Source of the DNA: DASSKP01 sp035695045
GTDB lineage: Bacteria > Actinomycetota > Actinomycetes > JAFAQI01
Length of the DNA: 40,761 nucleotides
Reading direction: 5' to 3'
NCBI GenBank assembly: GCA_035695045.1
Contig: DASSEX010000055.1
Coordinates: 1 to 40,761, forward strand
A model generated the notes under the pieces. It did no database searches. It was not told the origin of the DNA and was given only the letters and a program-made list of their open reading frames with translations. Each line of letters begins with the position of its first letter. Position 1 is the first letter of the stretch. Shown in pieces: positions 9,500-17,721 of this stretch. Position numbers and translations under genes: made by a program.

Positions 9500-10464
9500 G
9501 GCGTCAGCACGACTTTGCCGAACTGCGTGCCCTCGATCAGCTTCGCGAAGCCATCTCGCGCCTGTGACAGCGGCACAACGCTGTCGATGACCGGCCGCAC
9601 GCCCGTCGCGACCAGGAAGCCGAGCAGCCCTTGCAGCTCGGCCCGGTTGCCCATCGTCGAGCCGAGCACGTCGACCTGTGTGAAGTAGATCCGAGCGAGC
9701 ACGACCTTCGCGACGCCACCGCTCGTCGCGCCGCAGAGCACGACCCGACCGCCGGGCCGGCACGACTTGATCGAGTGGTCGAGCGTCGCCTCGCCCACGC
9801 TGTCGATGACGGCGTCGACCCGACCGGGCAGCTTGCCGCCGGCTTCGAAGACGTCGTGCGCTCCCAGGTCGAGCGCGGCCCTGCGCTTGTCTTCGCTCCG
9901 GCTGGTCGCCCAGACCCGCAACCCGGCCGCCCGCGCCATCGCGATCGCCGCCGTCGCGACACCGCCGCCGGCTCCCTGCACCAGCACGGTGTCGCCCGGC
10001 CGCGTGCCCGAGCGACTGAAAAGCATCTTGTACGCCGTCAGCCAGGCGGTGGGCAGGCACGCCGCCTCTTCGAACGAGAGCTCTGCCGGCTTGGGCAGGA
10101 GGTTGCGCCTGGGCACGACGACCTGCTGCGCGAAGGTGCCGTCGTGCTTCTCTGACAGGAGCGATCGGCGCGGGTCATAGGTCTCGTCGCCACCTCCGGC
10201 ATCGGGGTCGCCGATCACCGAGTGCACGACGACCTCGTTGCCGTCTTCGTCGACACCCGAGGCGTCACCGCCGAGGATCATCGGTGTCGCGTCCGCAGTC
10301 AGGGCGACGCCGCGCAACGCCCAGACGTCGTGGTGGTTGAGCGACGCCGCCTTCACCGTGACCGTCATCCAGCCGTCGGGCACCGTGGGGTCGGGTCGTT
10401 CGCCGACCTCGAGGGCGGACAGCGGGTCGTCGGCGTCGACGCGGGCGGCATAGGCAGCAAGCAC
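9496..10464 (-). CDS. Zinc-binding dehydrogenase / quinone oxidoreductase family protein
   Basis: A 322-residue MDR-superfamily oxidoreductase. The N-terminal GroES-like half carries VKAASLNHHDVWALRG, and the Rossmann half has VLVQGAGGGVATAAIAMARAAGLRVWATSRS, the NADP(H)-binding loop. The structural-zinc cysteine cluster of alcohol dehydrogenases is absent, which favours quinone oxidoreductase or enoyl reductase activity over a classical zinc alcohol dehydrogenase. The GTG at 10464 is preceded by TAGGGT at 7 nt on the minus strand, suggesting a leaderless transcript. Malic enzyme lies upstream on the same strand with 25 bp between them, but the internal promoter suggests that this gene can be expressed alone. 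Confidence 0.9.
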
Positions 10465-10471
10465 GTCGCCG

Positions 10472-10477
10472 ACCCTA
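10472..10477 (-). promoter_or_regulatory. -10 hexamer of the dehydrogenase gene
   Basis: TAGGGT on the minus strand, 7 nt before the GTG at 10464, fits the TANNNT consensus. It lies in the 25-bp gap after the malic enzyme stop. Confidence 0.4.
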
Positions 10478-10489
10478 ACGACCGCAGCG

Positions 10490-11683
10490 TCAGCGGCGGG
10501 CGACGCCTTCCTCGCGCGCCTTGGCGGCGACAGCGGCCGACACCGCGGGCGCGACCCGCGAGTCGAACACGCTCGGGATGACGCAGTCCTCGGTGAGGTC
10601 GTCGCCCACGACTGCGGCGATCGCTTCCGCAGCAGCGAGCTTCATGCCCTCGGTGATCGCCGACGCGCGCACGTCGAGGGCGCCGCGGAAGACACCGGGA
10701 AACGCGAGCACGTTGTTGATCTGGTTGGGGAAGTCGCTGCGACCGGTGGCCATGACGCGGGCGTATTTGTTGCCGATCTCCGGGTGGATCTCGGGGTTGG
10801 GGTTGGCGAGGGCGAAGATGATCGCGTCGTTGGCCATCGTCGCCACCGCCTCGTCGGCGACCTTGCCGGACGAGACACCGATGTAGACGTCGGCGCCGTT
10901 GAGCGCCTCCTCGATCGTGCCGACGAGCCCGACTTTGTTGGTGAGTCCGGCCATCTCCATCTTGACGGCGGTCATCCCGCTTCGTCCCTCGTGCAACAAG
11001 CCCTTGCTGTCGGCGATCGCAACGTCGCCGATGCCCGCCTCGAGCAAGATCTTCGTGCAGGCGACGCCGGCGGCTCCGGCCCCACTCACGACCGCGCGCA
11101 GGTCACCGAGGGTGCGATCGGTGAGCTTTGCGGCGTTGCGGAGGGCGGCGAGCACGACGATCGCCGTGCCGTGTTGGTCATCGTGGAAGACCGGGATGTC
11201 GAGTCGCTCCTTCAACCGGTCCTCGATCTCGAAGCACCGCGGCGCGCTGATGTCCTCGAGGTTGATGCCGCCGAAAGCGGGCGCAATCCGCACCACGGTC
11301 TCGACGATGTGGTCGACGTCCTTGGAGTCAAGAGCAATCGGCACGGCGTCGACGCCGCCGAACTGCTTGAAGAGCAAAGCCTTGCCCTCCATGACCGGGA
11401 GCGACGCCGCCGGGCCGATGTCACCGAGGCCCAGCACCGCCGTGCCGTCGGTCACGACGGCAACGGTCGACGACTTCCAGGTGTAGTCATGCACCAGGTC
11501 GGGCTCGTCGGCGATGGCGAGGCACACCTCGGCGACGCCGGGCGTGTAGGCCAGCGACAGGTCGTCACGGTCTCGGACGGGCACCTTCGAGATGACCTCG
11601 ATCTTGCCGCCCTTGTGCAGGGCGAAGACAGGGTCGTCGGCGCGGGATCGGTCGGCAGACATCGGCAGGCTCTCCACGGCCAT
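10490..11683 (-). CDS. NAD(P)-dependent malic enzyme, short form
   Basis: A 397-residue malic enzyme that decarboxylates malate to pyruvate with NAD(P)+. The malic domain contains LSLAYTPGVAEVC and GLGDIGPAASLPVMEGKALLFKQFGG, and the NAD-binding domain contains VVSGAGAAGVACTKILLEAG. It ends after about 400 residues, so it lacks the C-terminal phosphotransacetylase-like domain of the long forms. Two starts are credible: ATG 11683 (GGAG 6 nt upstream) and ATG 11662 (GGAGAG 7 nt upstream). The longer one is given. A further upstream TTG has no support. It is divergent from the amino acid ABC transporter. Anaplerotic metabolism or NADPH supply is the family role. Confidence 0.93.
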   Translation of the reverse strand: MAVESLPMSADRSRADDPVFALHKGGKIEVISKVPVRDRDDLSLAYTPGVAEVCLAIADEPDLVHDYTWKSSTVAVVTDGTAVLGLGDIGPAASLPVMEGKALLFKQFGGVDAVPIALDSKDVDHIVETVVRIAPAFGGINLEDISAPRCFEIEDRLKERLDIPVFHDDQHGTAIVVLAALRNAAKLTDRTLGDLRAVVSGAGAAGVACTKILLEAGIGDVAIADSKGLLHEGRSGMTAVKMEMAGLTNKVGLVGTIEEALNGADVYIGVSSGKVADEAVATMANDAIIFALANPNPEIHPEIGNKYARVMATGRSDFPNQINNVLAFPGVFRGALDVRASAITEGMKLAAAEAIAAVVGDDLTEDCVIPSVFDSRVAPAVSAAVAAKAREEGVARR

Positions 11684-11847
11684 CACGGACTCCACAAACA
11701 AAGGGTCGAGCGGTGGAGCCGGTCCGGCCCTCGATTGGGACTGCGGGGGTCACCCGATGGCCACGAATCCTCGCACAGGCGATGATCACCGCCATCAGGC
11801 CCCTCACCTGGCAGGATGAGCCTGCTCGACCACCACCTGGAGGTTTC
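11684..11847. other. Divergent intergenic region, malic enzyme / amino acid transporter
   Basis: These 164 bp separate two divergent start codons and should hold both promoters. I see a CAGGAT hexamer at about 11812-11817 in the plus direction but no matching -35, and no operator palindrome I can name. The only secure element is the GGAGG ribosome site of the transporter lipoprotein at about 11838-11842. Confidence 0.4.
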
Positions 11848-12759
11848 GTGTCTGCTCGCCGCTCGGCTCGCCTGCTCACCCTGCCCCTCGTCGCGCTGGT
11901 TGCCGTAGCCGGTTGCGGTGGCTCGTCCGGCGGTAAGCAGTCGGTCTCCTCAAAGAACTCGCCAGGCGCATCCGCCTCAGTTGACTCGGCAGCGGCGGCC
12001 TTGCTGCCGGCGTCGATCAAGAGCAAGGGTTCGTTGACCGTCGCGGCCGACGCCAGCTATGCGCCGAACGAGTTCATCGGCACCGACGGGAAGACCGTGG
12101 TGGGCATGGACGCCGATCTGGCGGCCGCGCTCGGGAAGGTGCTGGGCGTCAAGGTCACGGTCGAGAACCAGAGCTTTGACAGCATCATCCCGGGGATCGT
12201 CGACGGAAAGTACGACCTCGGCATGTCGTCGTTCACCGACAACAAGACCCGCGAGAAGCAGGTCGACTTCGTCGACTACTTCGTCGCCGGCACGTCGTTC
12301 TTCGTCAAGGCAAACGGTGGGCCGAAGGTCAACACCCTGGCCGACCTTTGCGGACTGTCGGTCTCCGTGGAGAAGGGCACCACCCAGCAGGACGACGCGA
12401 CGGCACAGAGCGCCAAGTGCACCAAGGCCGGCAAGAAGAAGGTCAGCGTCTCGGTCTTCCCCGACCAGAGCGGCGCCAACTTGGCACTGTCCAGTGGCCA
12501 CGTGCAGGTGAGCATGGCCGACTCGCCGGTCGCGGCCTACCAGGTGAAGCAGTCCAACGGCCAGTTCGCCCTGAGCGGCCAGGCCTACGGGACTGCGCCA
12601 TACGGAATCGCGTGCACCAAGGGCACGGGGCTCGACAACGCGATTCTGGCGGCTTTGAAGGACGTGATGGCCAGCGGGACCTACACGCAGATCTTGGACA
12701 AGTGGGGGATCCAGTCCGGTGCCATCACTACGCCGACCATCAACGGCGCAACCAGCTGA
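11848..12759 (+). CDS. ABC transporter substrate-binding lipoprotein (polar amino acid type)
   Basis: A 303-residue solute-binding protein of SBP family 3. The signal peptide runs to a lipobox ending in VAGC, with the lipidated Cys23, followed by a Ser/Gly/Lys linker. The mature part has LTVAADASYAPNEFIGTDGKTVVGMDADLAAALGK and DLGMSSFTDNKTREKQVDFVDYF, the usual ligand-binding strands of polar amino acid receptors. The GTG at 11848 is chosen because GGAGG stands about 6 nt upstream and the residues from there give a complete signal peptide. The exact ligand is not evident. It is the first gene of a three-gene importer operon and overlaps the permease gene by 41 bp. Confidence 0.93.
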   Translation: MSARRSARLLTLPLVALVAVAGCGGSSGGKQSVSSKNSPGASASVDSAAAALLPASIKSKGSLTVAADASYAPNEFIGTDGKTVVGMDADLAAALGKVLGVKVTVENQSFDSIIPGIVDGKYDLGMSSFTDNKTREKQVDFVDYFVAGTSFFVKANGGPKVNTLADLCGLSVSVEKGTTQQDDATAQSAKCTKAGKKKVSVSVFPDQSGANLALSSGHVQVSMADSPVAAYQVKQSNGQFALSGQAYGTAPYGIACTKGTGLDNAILAALKDVMASGTYTQILDKWGIQSGAITTPTINGATS

Positions 12760-13675
12760 TGCGCTGACCGTCGTCCCGCTGCGCCACCCGGGACGATGGG
12801 TAGCGGTCGCCGTCATCGGTCTGTTGACGGCGATGCTCGTCAACACGCTCGCGTTCTCGTCGACAACGCGGGGCCGCTCAGTCGTCTCCCGATTCGAGTG
12901 GCACGTGATCGGCCAGTACTTCACGTCGGATCGTGTGCTGCAGGGCTTGGAACGAACGCTGTTGCTGACGCTGATCGCCATGGCGATCGGAATCGCCGGC
13001 GGCATCGTGTTGGCCGTCATGCGGTTGTCCGCCAACCCGATCGTCTCTGGTACCGCGTGGGTCTACATCTGGTTCTTCCGCGGCACACCGGTCCTGTTGC
13101 AGATCTACTTCTGGTTCAACCTCAACTACCTCTATCCGCATCTGACGCTGGGCGTTCCGTTCGGACCCGCTCTCTATCACGCTGACACCAACGGTCTGAT
13201 CACGAAGTTCGTCGCCGCATTCCTCGCGCTCGGGCTCAACGAGGCGGCCTATATGGCCGAGATCGTTCGCGCCGGCATTCTTTCCGTCGACGAGGGCCAG
13301 ACCGAGGCGGCACAAGCGCTCGGCATGACGCGGCTCCAGACGATGCGCCGGATCGTCCTGCCGCAAGCGATGCGGGTCATCATCCCGCCGACCGGCAACG
13401 AGACGATCTCGATGCTGAAGACGACATCGCTGGTCAGCGTGATCGCCTACACCGAGTTGCTCTACGCCGTGCAACTCATCTACTCCGTCAACTACGAGAT
13501 CGTGCCGCTGCTCATCGTGGCGGCACTCTGGTACCTCATCGTGACGACAGTCCTGACCATCGGTCAGTACTACGTCGAGCGCTACTTCGGCCGCGGCAGC
13601 GCGAGGATGCTGCCGCCGACGCCGATCGAACGGCTGCGCATGCTCGCGATCCGCCGCCCCGAGTCGACGACGTGA
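12719..13675 (+). CDS. Amino acid ABC transporter permease (HisM type)
   Basis: A 318-residue inner-membrane permease. An N-terminal PLRHPGRWVAVAVIGLLTAML segment with one membrane helix precedes the HisM-type transmembrane domain, which starts near GLERTLLLTLIAMAIGIAGG. The coupling EAA loop is seen as EAAQALGMTRLQTMRRIVLPQAMR, the site that contacts the ATPase. There is one permease gene, so the transporter would use a homodimer. No other start codon is available before the first helix, so the GTG at 12719, inside the end of the lipoprotein gene, is selected. A GGGGGAT about 9 nt upstream may serve as its ribosome site. The stop overlaps the ATPase start (TGATG). Confidence 0.92.
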   Translation: MPSLRRPSTAQPADALTVVPLRHPGRWVAVAVIGLLTAMLVNTLAFSSTTRGRSVVSRFEWHVIGQYFTSDRVLQGLERTLLLTLIAMAIGIAGGIVLAVMRLSANPIVSGTAWVYIWFFRGTPVLLQIYFWFNLNYLYPHLTLGVPFGPALYHADTNGLITKFVAAFLALGLNEAAYMAEIVRAGILSVDEGQTEAAQALGMTRLQTMRRIVLPQAMRVIIPPTGNETISMLKTTSLVSVIAYTELLYAVQLIYSVNYEIVPLLIVAALWYLIVTTVLTIGQYYVERYFGRGSARMLPPTPIERLRMLAIRRPESTT

Positions 13676-14463
13676 TGACTTCAGGCACGAACGCGACCTC
13701 CGGCCACCCGATGGTCGAGGCGATCGGCGTACGCAAGAAGTTCGGCCTGGTCGAAGTGCTCAAAGGCATCGACCTCACCGTGCAGCGCGGTGAAGTGATG
13801 TGCATCATCGGACCGTCCGGCTCGGGCAAGTCGACGTTCCTGCGCTGCATCAATCACCTCGAGAAGGTCGACGCAGGACAGCTCTTTGTCGACGACGAGC
13901 TCGTCGGCTATCAGCGGCGGGGCAACCGGCTGCACGAGCTCCGCGAGCGCGAGATCGCCCGCAAGCGCTCCGAGATCGGCATGGTGTTCCAGCGCTTCAA
14001 CCTGTTCCCGCACATGACCGCGATCGACAACGTCATCAGCGGACCGGTTCACGTGAAGAGCTCCTCGCGGACCAACGCCGCTCTCGAGGGCGAGCGTCTG
14101 CTTGCGCGGGTCGGCCTCGAAGGCCGGGAGCGCACATATCCGCGTCAGCTCTCCGGTGGCCAGCAGCAGCGCGTCGCCATTGCACGCGCGCTGGCGATGG
14201 AGCCGAAGCTCATGCTCTTCGACGAGCCGACCAGCGCACTCGACCCGGAGCTGGTCGGTGAGGTGCTCGACGTCATGCGCGATCTCGCCAAGTCCGGCAT
14301 GACGATGATCGTCGTGACTCACGAGATCGGGTTCGCGCGCGAGGTCGGCGACGCGCTCGTCTTCATGGACGACGGCGTCGTGGTGGAGGCAGGTGCCCCA
14401 CGAGACGTCCTCGGCAATCCGCAGCACAAGCGGACGCAAGACTTCCTGTCGAAAGTCCTTTAG
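13675..14463 (+). CDS. Amino acid ABC transporter ATP-binding protein (GlnQ type)
   Basis: A 262-residue ABC ATPase. Walker A GPSGSGKST is at residues 46-54, the Q-loop is in MVFQRFNLFPHMT, the signature is LSGGQQQRVAIARAL, Walker B is LMLFDEPTSALD, and the switch histidine is in VVTHEIGFAREV. It energises import by the lipoprotein and permease encoded just upstream. The ATG at 13675 shares one base with the permease stop. A GTG one codon earlier is an alternative. The stop overlaps the convergent LysM stop in the tetranucleotide TTAG. All three transporter genes are close or overlapping, which indicates one polycistronic message. Confidence 0.95.
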   Translation: MTSGTNATSGHPMVEAIGVRKKFGLVEVLKGIDLTVQRGEVMCIIGPSGSGKSTFLRCINHLEKVDAGQLFVDDELVGYQRRGNRLHELREREIARKRSEIGMVFQRFNLFPHMTAIDNVISGPVHVKSSSRTNAALEGERLLARVGLEGRERTYPRQLSGGQQQRVAIARALAMEPKLMLFDEPTSALDPELVGEVLDVMRDLAKSGMTMIVVTHEIGFAREVGDALVFMDDGVVVEAGAPRDVLGNPQHKRTQDFLSKVL

Positions 14464-15176
14464 AGGTTGGTCGGCACGCAGACGCTGGTGCCGACGCGAA
14501 GCAGCGAGGGGTTGCTGCCGATCGCGTCACGGTTCGCGTCGTACAACTTGTGCCAGGCGATGGTGACGGTACCGACACTGTTGGAGTGGACAGCGGTCGC
14601 GGCCAGGGTCCACAGCGTGTCGCCCTTGACCACCTTGTGCACCGTGCCGTCGCAGCTGCCGCTGGACGCGGGCGCGGAGACCTGACCGGTCGAGGCACTG
14701 GACCCGTTGGACGACTGCGCGGCGACGGACTGCGGTGTCGTCGTGATCGGCGTCAGGGTGTGCGGTGTCACGGTCACGTTGGCCGGAAGGCCGTTGTTGG
14801 TCGCGGGCTGGGTGGTTGCGCCCTTGATCAAGGCAGCGAACGGGTTGCGGGGTGCATGGGTCGGCACGGTCAGCAGCGGAGCCCCGACGAGCGGAGCGTG
14901 CGTCGCCGGAGCGGTGGTCGCCGGAGCGGTCGCCACGGTCGTCGGAGCGGTCGGGGAGTCCACCTCGGTGCCGATCATGCGGGCGATCGGGTGCCGAGCG
15001 ATCAGGGCGACACCGGTCGCGATCAGGATGCCGGCGGTCCATGCGTTGGGCTCGTGCAGCGTGCCGACGGCGCGACGCAGCGCGGTGAGACCGGCCGGCG
15101 CTACGGCCCTGTCTCCCCACCCGTCATACGGGCGCGCTGCTGTCGCTATTGCCACCACGTCGAGAAAGATCGGCAA
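14460..15176 (-). CDS. LysM-domain protein with one membrane helix
   Basis: A protein of about 238 residues. After a short N-terminal cytoplasmic part it has a hydrophobic segment (about residues 45-60, AWTAGILIATGVALIA), a long Ala/Thr/Pro-rich low-complexity linker, and a C-terminal LysM domain (about 182-238, starting HKVVKGDTLWTLAATA and ending RVGTSVCVPTNL). LysM modules bind N-acetylglucosamine in peptidoglycan, so this is probably a cell-wall-binding protein tethered to the membrane. The start is uncertain. The frame opens with TTG at 15176, and GTG codons at 15158 and 15155 are alternatives. It does not belong to the neighbouring transporter or Ni-SOD systems by any visible link. Confidence 0.78.
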   Translation of the reverse strand: MPIFLDVVAIATAARPYDGWGDRAVAPAGLTALRRAVGTLHEPNAWTAGILIATGVALIARHPIARMIGTEVDSPTAPTTVATAPATTAPATHAPLVGAPLLTVPTHAPRNPFAALIKGATTQPATNNGLPANVTVTPHTLTPITTTPQSVAAQSSNGSSASTGQVSAPASSGSCDGTVHKVVKGDTLWTLAATAVHSNSVGTVTIAWHKLYDANRDAIGSNPSLLRVGTSVCVPTNL

Positions 15177-15227
15177 TCGCGCGAAGAACTGGATGCCCCT
15201 GACGTGCCATATCTGCCTAGTTAGTGA

Positions 15228-15569
15228 CTAGATGCCCGATGGCCCGGGCGTCGTACGGCGCCGAACCGCCCCCGGGCGCGGCCAGAGCCTCGCGACGACC
15301 ACTCCCCGCACGCGACTCGGGGGCAGCGCGCCCAACTGGCGGCTGTCGGTGCTGCCGATCGGGTTATCGCCTTCCACCCACACGGTGCCGTCCGTCTGGA
15401 CCCTGGTCACCCGCTTCACCGCCATCGGGGCGCCGGGGAGCTCGACGAGGACCACGCTGCCGGCGGCGAGGCGCCGCGGCGCACGCAGCCACACGAGCAC
15501 GTGGTCCCCGTGACGAAGCGACGGCGCCATCGACGGGCCGGTCACGAGGGCCCTCCGGAGGCGCAGCAT
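15228..15569 (-). CDS. sodX: Nickel-type superoxide dismutase maturation protease (S26 family)
   Basis: A 113-residue signal-peptidase-like serine protease. The nucleophile serine is in TGPSMAPSLRHGD and the general-base lysine in APMAVKRVTRV, the Ser/Lys dyad of the S26 family. There is no membrane helix, as is usual for SodX. It is thought to cleave the leader of the Ni-SOD precursor to expose the N-terminal histidine that binds nickel. The adjacent divergent sodN supports the assignment strongly. An ATG at 15620 would extend the protein by 17 residues but would sit on the sodN ribosome-binding site, 3 nt from the sodN start. The ATG at 15569 is therefore preferred. Confidence 0.85.
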   Translation of the reverse strand: MLRLRRALVTGPSMAPSLRHGDHVLVWLRAPRRLAAGSVVLVELPGAPMAVKRVTRVQTDGTVWVEGDNPIGSTDSRQLGALPPSRVRGVVVARLWPRPGAVRRRTTPGPSGI

Positions 15570-15611
15570 CACAGCGATAGTGTCGGTCGCATCTGAGGGA
15601 TCAACTGCTTT

Positions 15612-15617
15612 GGGAGG
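15612..15617 (+). promoter_or_regulatory. Ribosome-binding site of sodN
   Basis: GGGAGG lies 6 nt before the ATG at 15624. Its position argues that bases 15612-15620 are sodN leader and not the first codons of sodX on the other strand. Confidence 0.7.
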
Positions 15618-15623
15618 CATTTC

Positions 15624-16049
15624 ATGTCGACTCCTTCTGGGCTGACTCGCTTGAGCCGACTGCTACAGCCGCGACTGACCGTCTCCGCGCACTGCGACCT
15701 GCCCTGCGGTGTCTACGACCCGGCCCAGGCACGCATCGAAGCCGAATCGGTGAAGGCGATCTGCGAGAAGTACCAAGGCAACGAAGACCCGGTCTTCCGG
15801 ACCCGTGCCTTGATCATCAAGGAGCACCGCGCCGAGCTCGTGAAGCACCACCTGTGGGTGCTCTGGACCGACTACTTCAAGCCGCCGCACTTCGAGAAGT
15901 ACCCACAGCTGCACCAGCTGTTCAACGAGGCGACGAAGCTCGCCGGTGCGGCCGGCGGCAAGGGGAGCGTCGACCCGGGCGAGGCCGAGAAGCTGCTGCA
16001 GAAGATCGCCGAGATCGACAAGATCTTCTGGGAGACGAAGCAAGCCTGA
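15624..16049 (+). CDS. sodN: Superoxide dismutase, nickel-dependent
   Basis: A 141-residue Ni-SOD precursor. The first 22 residues are a leader removed by SodX, after which the mature protein begins at His23 with the nickel hook HCDLPCGVYDP: the His1 amine and imidazole and the two cysteines (Cys2 and Cys6 of the mature form) bind nickel. The remainder is the usual four-helix bundle, including IIKEHRAELVKHHLWVLWTDYFKP. The enzyme dismutates superoxide in the cytoplasm and forms a hexamer in the family. GGGAGG precedes the ATG by 6 nt. In Streptomyces, sodN is controlled by nickel through Nur. I did not find a Nur-like palindrome upstream. Confidence 0.97.
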   Translation: MSTPSGLTRLSRLLQPRLTVSAHCDLPCGVYDPAQARIEAESVKAICEKYQGNEDPVFRTRALIIKEHRAELVKHHLWVLWTDYFKPPHFEKYPQLHQLFNEATKLAGAAGGKGSVDPGEAEKLLQKIAEIDKIFWETKQA

Positions 16050-16056
16050 GCGCAGC

Positions 16057-16527
16057 TTGATCCGCGCTGCCACCGTCGACGATCTTCCGGTCGTCGTGCG
16101 GCTGGTCCACGAGCTTGCTGACTACGAACGCGAACCCGACGCAGTCGTCGCCACCGAGGAACATTTCCGGACCGCGCTCTTCGGACCGCACCCGCTGGCG
16201 CACTGCCTCGTCGCCGAGGACGCCGGCGACGTGATCGGCTTCGCGCTCTGGTTCGTCAGCTTCTCCACCTGGCTCGGAACGCACGGCATCTACCTCGAAG
16301 ACCTCTTCGTGCGCCCCGCTGCCCGCGGCGCCGGACATGGTCGTGCCCTGCTGACCGAGCTGGCAAGGATCGCCGTCGATCGCGGCTACGGCCGGGTCGA
16401 GTGGTCGGTGCTCGACTGGAACGAGCCCGCGCAAGGCTTCTACCGCACGCTCGGCGCGCGTCCCCAGGACGACTGGACCGTGTGGCGCCTCGCCGGCGAT
16501 GCGCTCCAGGCCCTCGGGTCGCCGTAG
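16057..16527 (+). CDS. GNAT family N-acetyltransferase
   Basis: A 156-residue acetyltransferase resembling the diamine (spermidine/spermine-type) branch of the GNAT superfamily. It has IRAATVDDLPVVVRLVHELADYE at the N-terminus, the acetyl-CoA site LEDLFVRPAARGAGHGRALL, and WSVLDWNEPAQGFYRTLGA with the tyrosine often acting as general acid. The TTG at 16057 gives the normal N-terminus and follows the sodN stop by 7 bp, suggesting co-transcription with sodN. No strong ribosome site is visible, so translational coupling is possible. The substrate may be a polyamine or similar amine, by family resemblance only. Confidence 0.87.
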   Translation: MIRAATVDDLPVVVRLVHELADYEREPDAVVATEEHFRTALFGPHPLAHCLVAEDAGDVIGFALWFVSFSTWLGTHGIYLEDLFVRPAARGAGHGRALLTELARIAVDRGYGRVEWSVLDWNEPAQGFYRTLGARPQDDWTVWRLAGDALQALGSP

Positions 16528-16531
16528 CAGA

Positions 16532-17158
16532 TCAGCGGGTGGGCGTACGCCGTTGCAGGTGGTGCAGAGCCGCGGCATCCCCGGGCCCCTGCCGTTGTGA
16601 CAGGCGGTCGGCGATCGCCGCGCGGTGCGCGTCGTCGACGTTGCCGCCGTACTTGAACTTGCCGATCACCTCGCGCACGCGGATCCGGATGGCGCGGATC
16701 CCGGAGAGCCGGCGCTCGTGCGCCGACGGGTCGGCGACGCCGCTGCCGGGCTCCAGCACCGACAACTGGCGGCGCAACACCGTGAGCGTGTCCTCGTCAT
16801 TGGCGAGCACCTCCGCGTCGCCGACGAGCTGCGCCGCCGCGTAGTAGGTGGTCGGAATGCCGAGCGTGGGATCTTCGCCCTCCACCGCCTTCCACGCCGC
16901 CGGCACATACGCCCAGTCACCGGCGACCGACATCACGACGGTGCTGTTCTCCTCGAGGGCCGTCCAGATCGGGTTGGGCCGGGCCAGGTGCAGCAACACG
17001 TCCGGTCGCGGGTCGCCCTCGTCGAGCACGAACTGCGTCGGTACGACGACCGGCACTGCCCGGCGCCCAGGAGCCACCAGGTGCCCGAAGCCTTGCGCCC
17101 GCACGAACGCCCAGACCTCGCCCTCGTCGACGGGTGCGTCCCACGGGTGAACCAGCAC
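16532..17158 (-). CDS. FMN-binding PaiB-like protein
   Basis: A 208-residue protein with the split-barrel flavin-binding fold of the PaiB family (pyridoxamine-phosphate-oxidase-like). Supporting segments are the N-terminal MLVHPWDAPVDEGEVWAFVRAQGFG, LLHLARPNPIWTALEENSTVVMSVAG, the AYVPAAWK region and the later EVIGKFKYGGNVDDAHR, which corresponds to the family's KLSQN-like helix start. PaiB proteins were named as negative regulators in Bacillus but many act as flavin or heme-linked proteins, so a regulatory role is not certain. The GTG at 17158 begins the conserved domain. Convergent with the acetyltransferase (4 bp between stops), and divergent from the anti-sigma/sigma operon. Confidence 0.8.
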   Translation of the reverse strand: MLVHPWDAPVDEGEVWAFVRAQGFGHLVAPGRRAVPVVVPTQFVLDEGDPRPDVLLHLARPNPIWTALEENSTVVMSVAGDWAYVPAAWKAVEGEDPTLGIPTTYYAAAQLVGDAEVLANDEDTLTVLRRQLSVLEPGSGVADPSAHERRLSGIRAIRIRVREVIGKFKYGGNVDDAHRAAIADRLSQRQGPGDAAALHHLQRRTPTR

Positions 17159-17251
17159 CCGACCATTCTCGCCCGCCGACGCCCGCCGACCGCTTCGTGA
17201 TCTCCGCCAGGCCACGTGACTTGGTCGAGGCGAGGGGCGGCAAACGTGGGA

Positions 17252-17257
17252 TACCTT
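17252..17257 (+). promoter_or_regulatory. Candidate -10 of the anti-sigma/sigma operon
   Basis: TACCTT fits TANNNT and lies about 36 nt before the TTG start at 17293, leaving room for the GGGAGGCGAAGGG ribosome site. No -35 at a proper distance was found and the GTTT/GGGTAT elements expected for SigF-type autoregulation were not recognised, so this is a weak call. Confidence 0.3.
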
Positions 17258-17292
17258 GGCGTCTCGACATCCGCGGCCGGGAGGCGAAGGGT

Positions 17293-17721
17293 TTGACGCA
17301 GCACACGGGGGCCAATGCGCAGGCGACGCCACACGCGACGCCTGCCGATGTCGTGACCATAAAGCTGCCCGCCGCCGGGGCCTACCTGTCCGTGCTGCGT
17401 ACGGCGACGGCCGGGCTTGCCGCCCGCCTGGACTTCACCCTCGACGAGATCGAGGATCTCCGCATCGCCGTCGACGAGGCCTGCGCCATGCTGCTCGCCC
17501 AGGCAGTTCCGGGCGCCGATCTCGAATGCAAGTTCACGCTCTCCGGCGAATCGATCCGGGTTGCTGTCAGCGTGCTCACCGTCGATGGGCGACAGCCGTC
17601 TCGCGACACTTTCGCCTGGACGGTGCTCTCCGCGCTCGCCGGCGAGGTGGACAGCGCGGCAGGTGTCGACAATCGCGTCACCATCACGTTGCTCAAGCGC
17701 AGGAGCGGGACCGCGCGGTGA
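17293..17721 (+). CDS. RsbW-like anti-sigma factor (serine kinase, HATPase fold)
   Basis: A 142-residue protein of the RsbW/UsfX family. The GHKL-type ATP-binding fold is recognised from LRTATAGLAARLDFTLDEIEDLRIAVDEACAMLL, where the Asp-Glu-Ala segment is the N-box region, and from the C-terminal strands. Such proteins bind and inactivate a SigB/SigF-type sigma factor and phosphorylate an anti-anti-sigma partner. The gene directly downstream encodes that type of sigma factor and overlaps by GTGA, which fixes the partnership. The TTG at 17293 is chosen because GAAGGG is just upstream and the family begins nearby. No anti-anti-sigma gene is present in the window. Confidence 0.87.
   Translation: MTQHTGANAQATPHATPADVVTIKLPAAGAYLSVLRTATAGLAARLDFTLDEIEDLRIAVDEACAMLLAQAVPGADLECKFTLSGESIRVAVSVLTVDGRQPSRDTFAWTVLSALAGEVDSAAGVDNRVTITLLKRRSGTAR

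Noticed and set aside
11684..11847. An N-terminal extension of the transporter lipoprotein from 11713
   Set aside because: The extension would place about 45 residues before the signal peptide, which is not compatible with export. GGAGG and the GTG at 11848 define the start.
15570..15620. N-terminal extension of SodX from the ATG at 15620
   Set aside because: It would occupy the sodN ribosome-binding site and leave 3 nt between divergent genes. The protease domain is complete from 15569.
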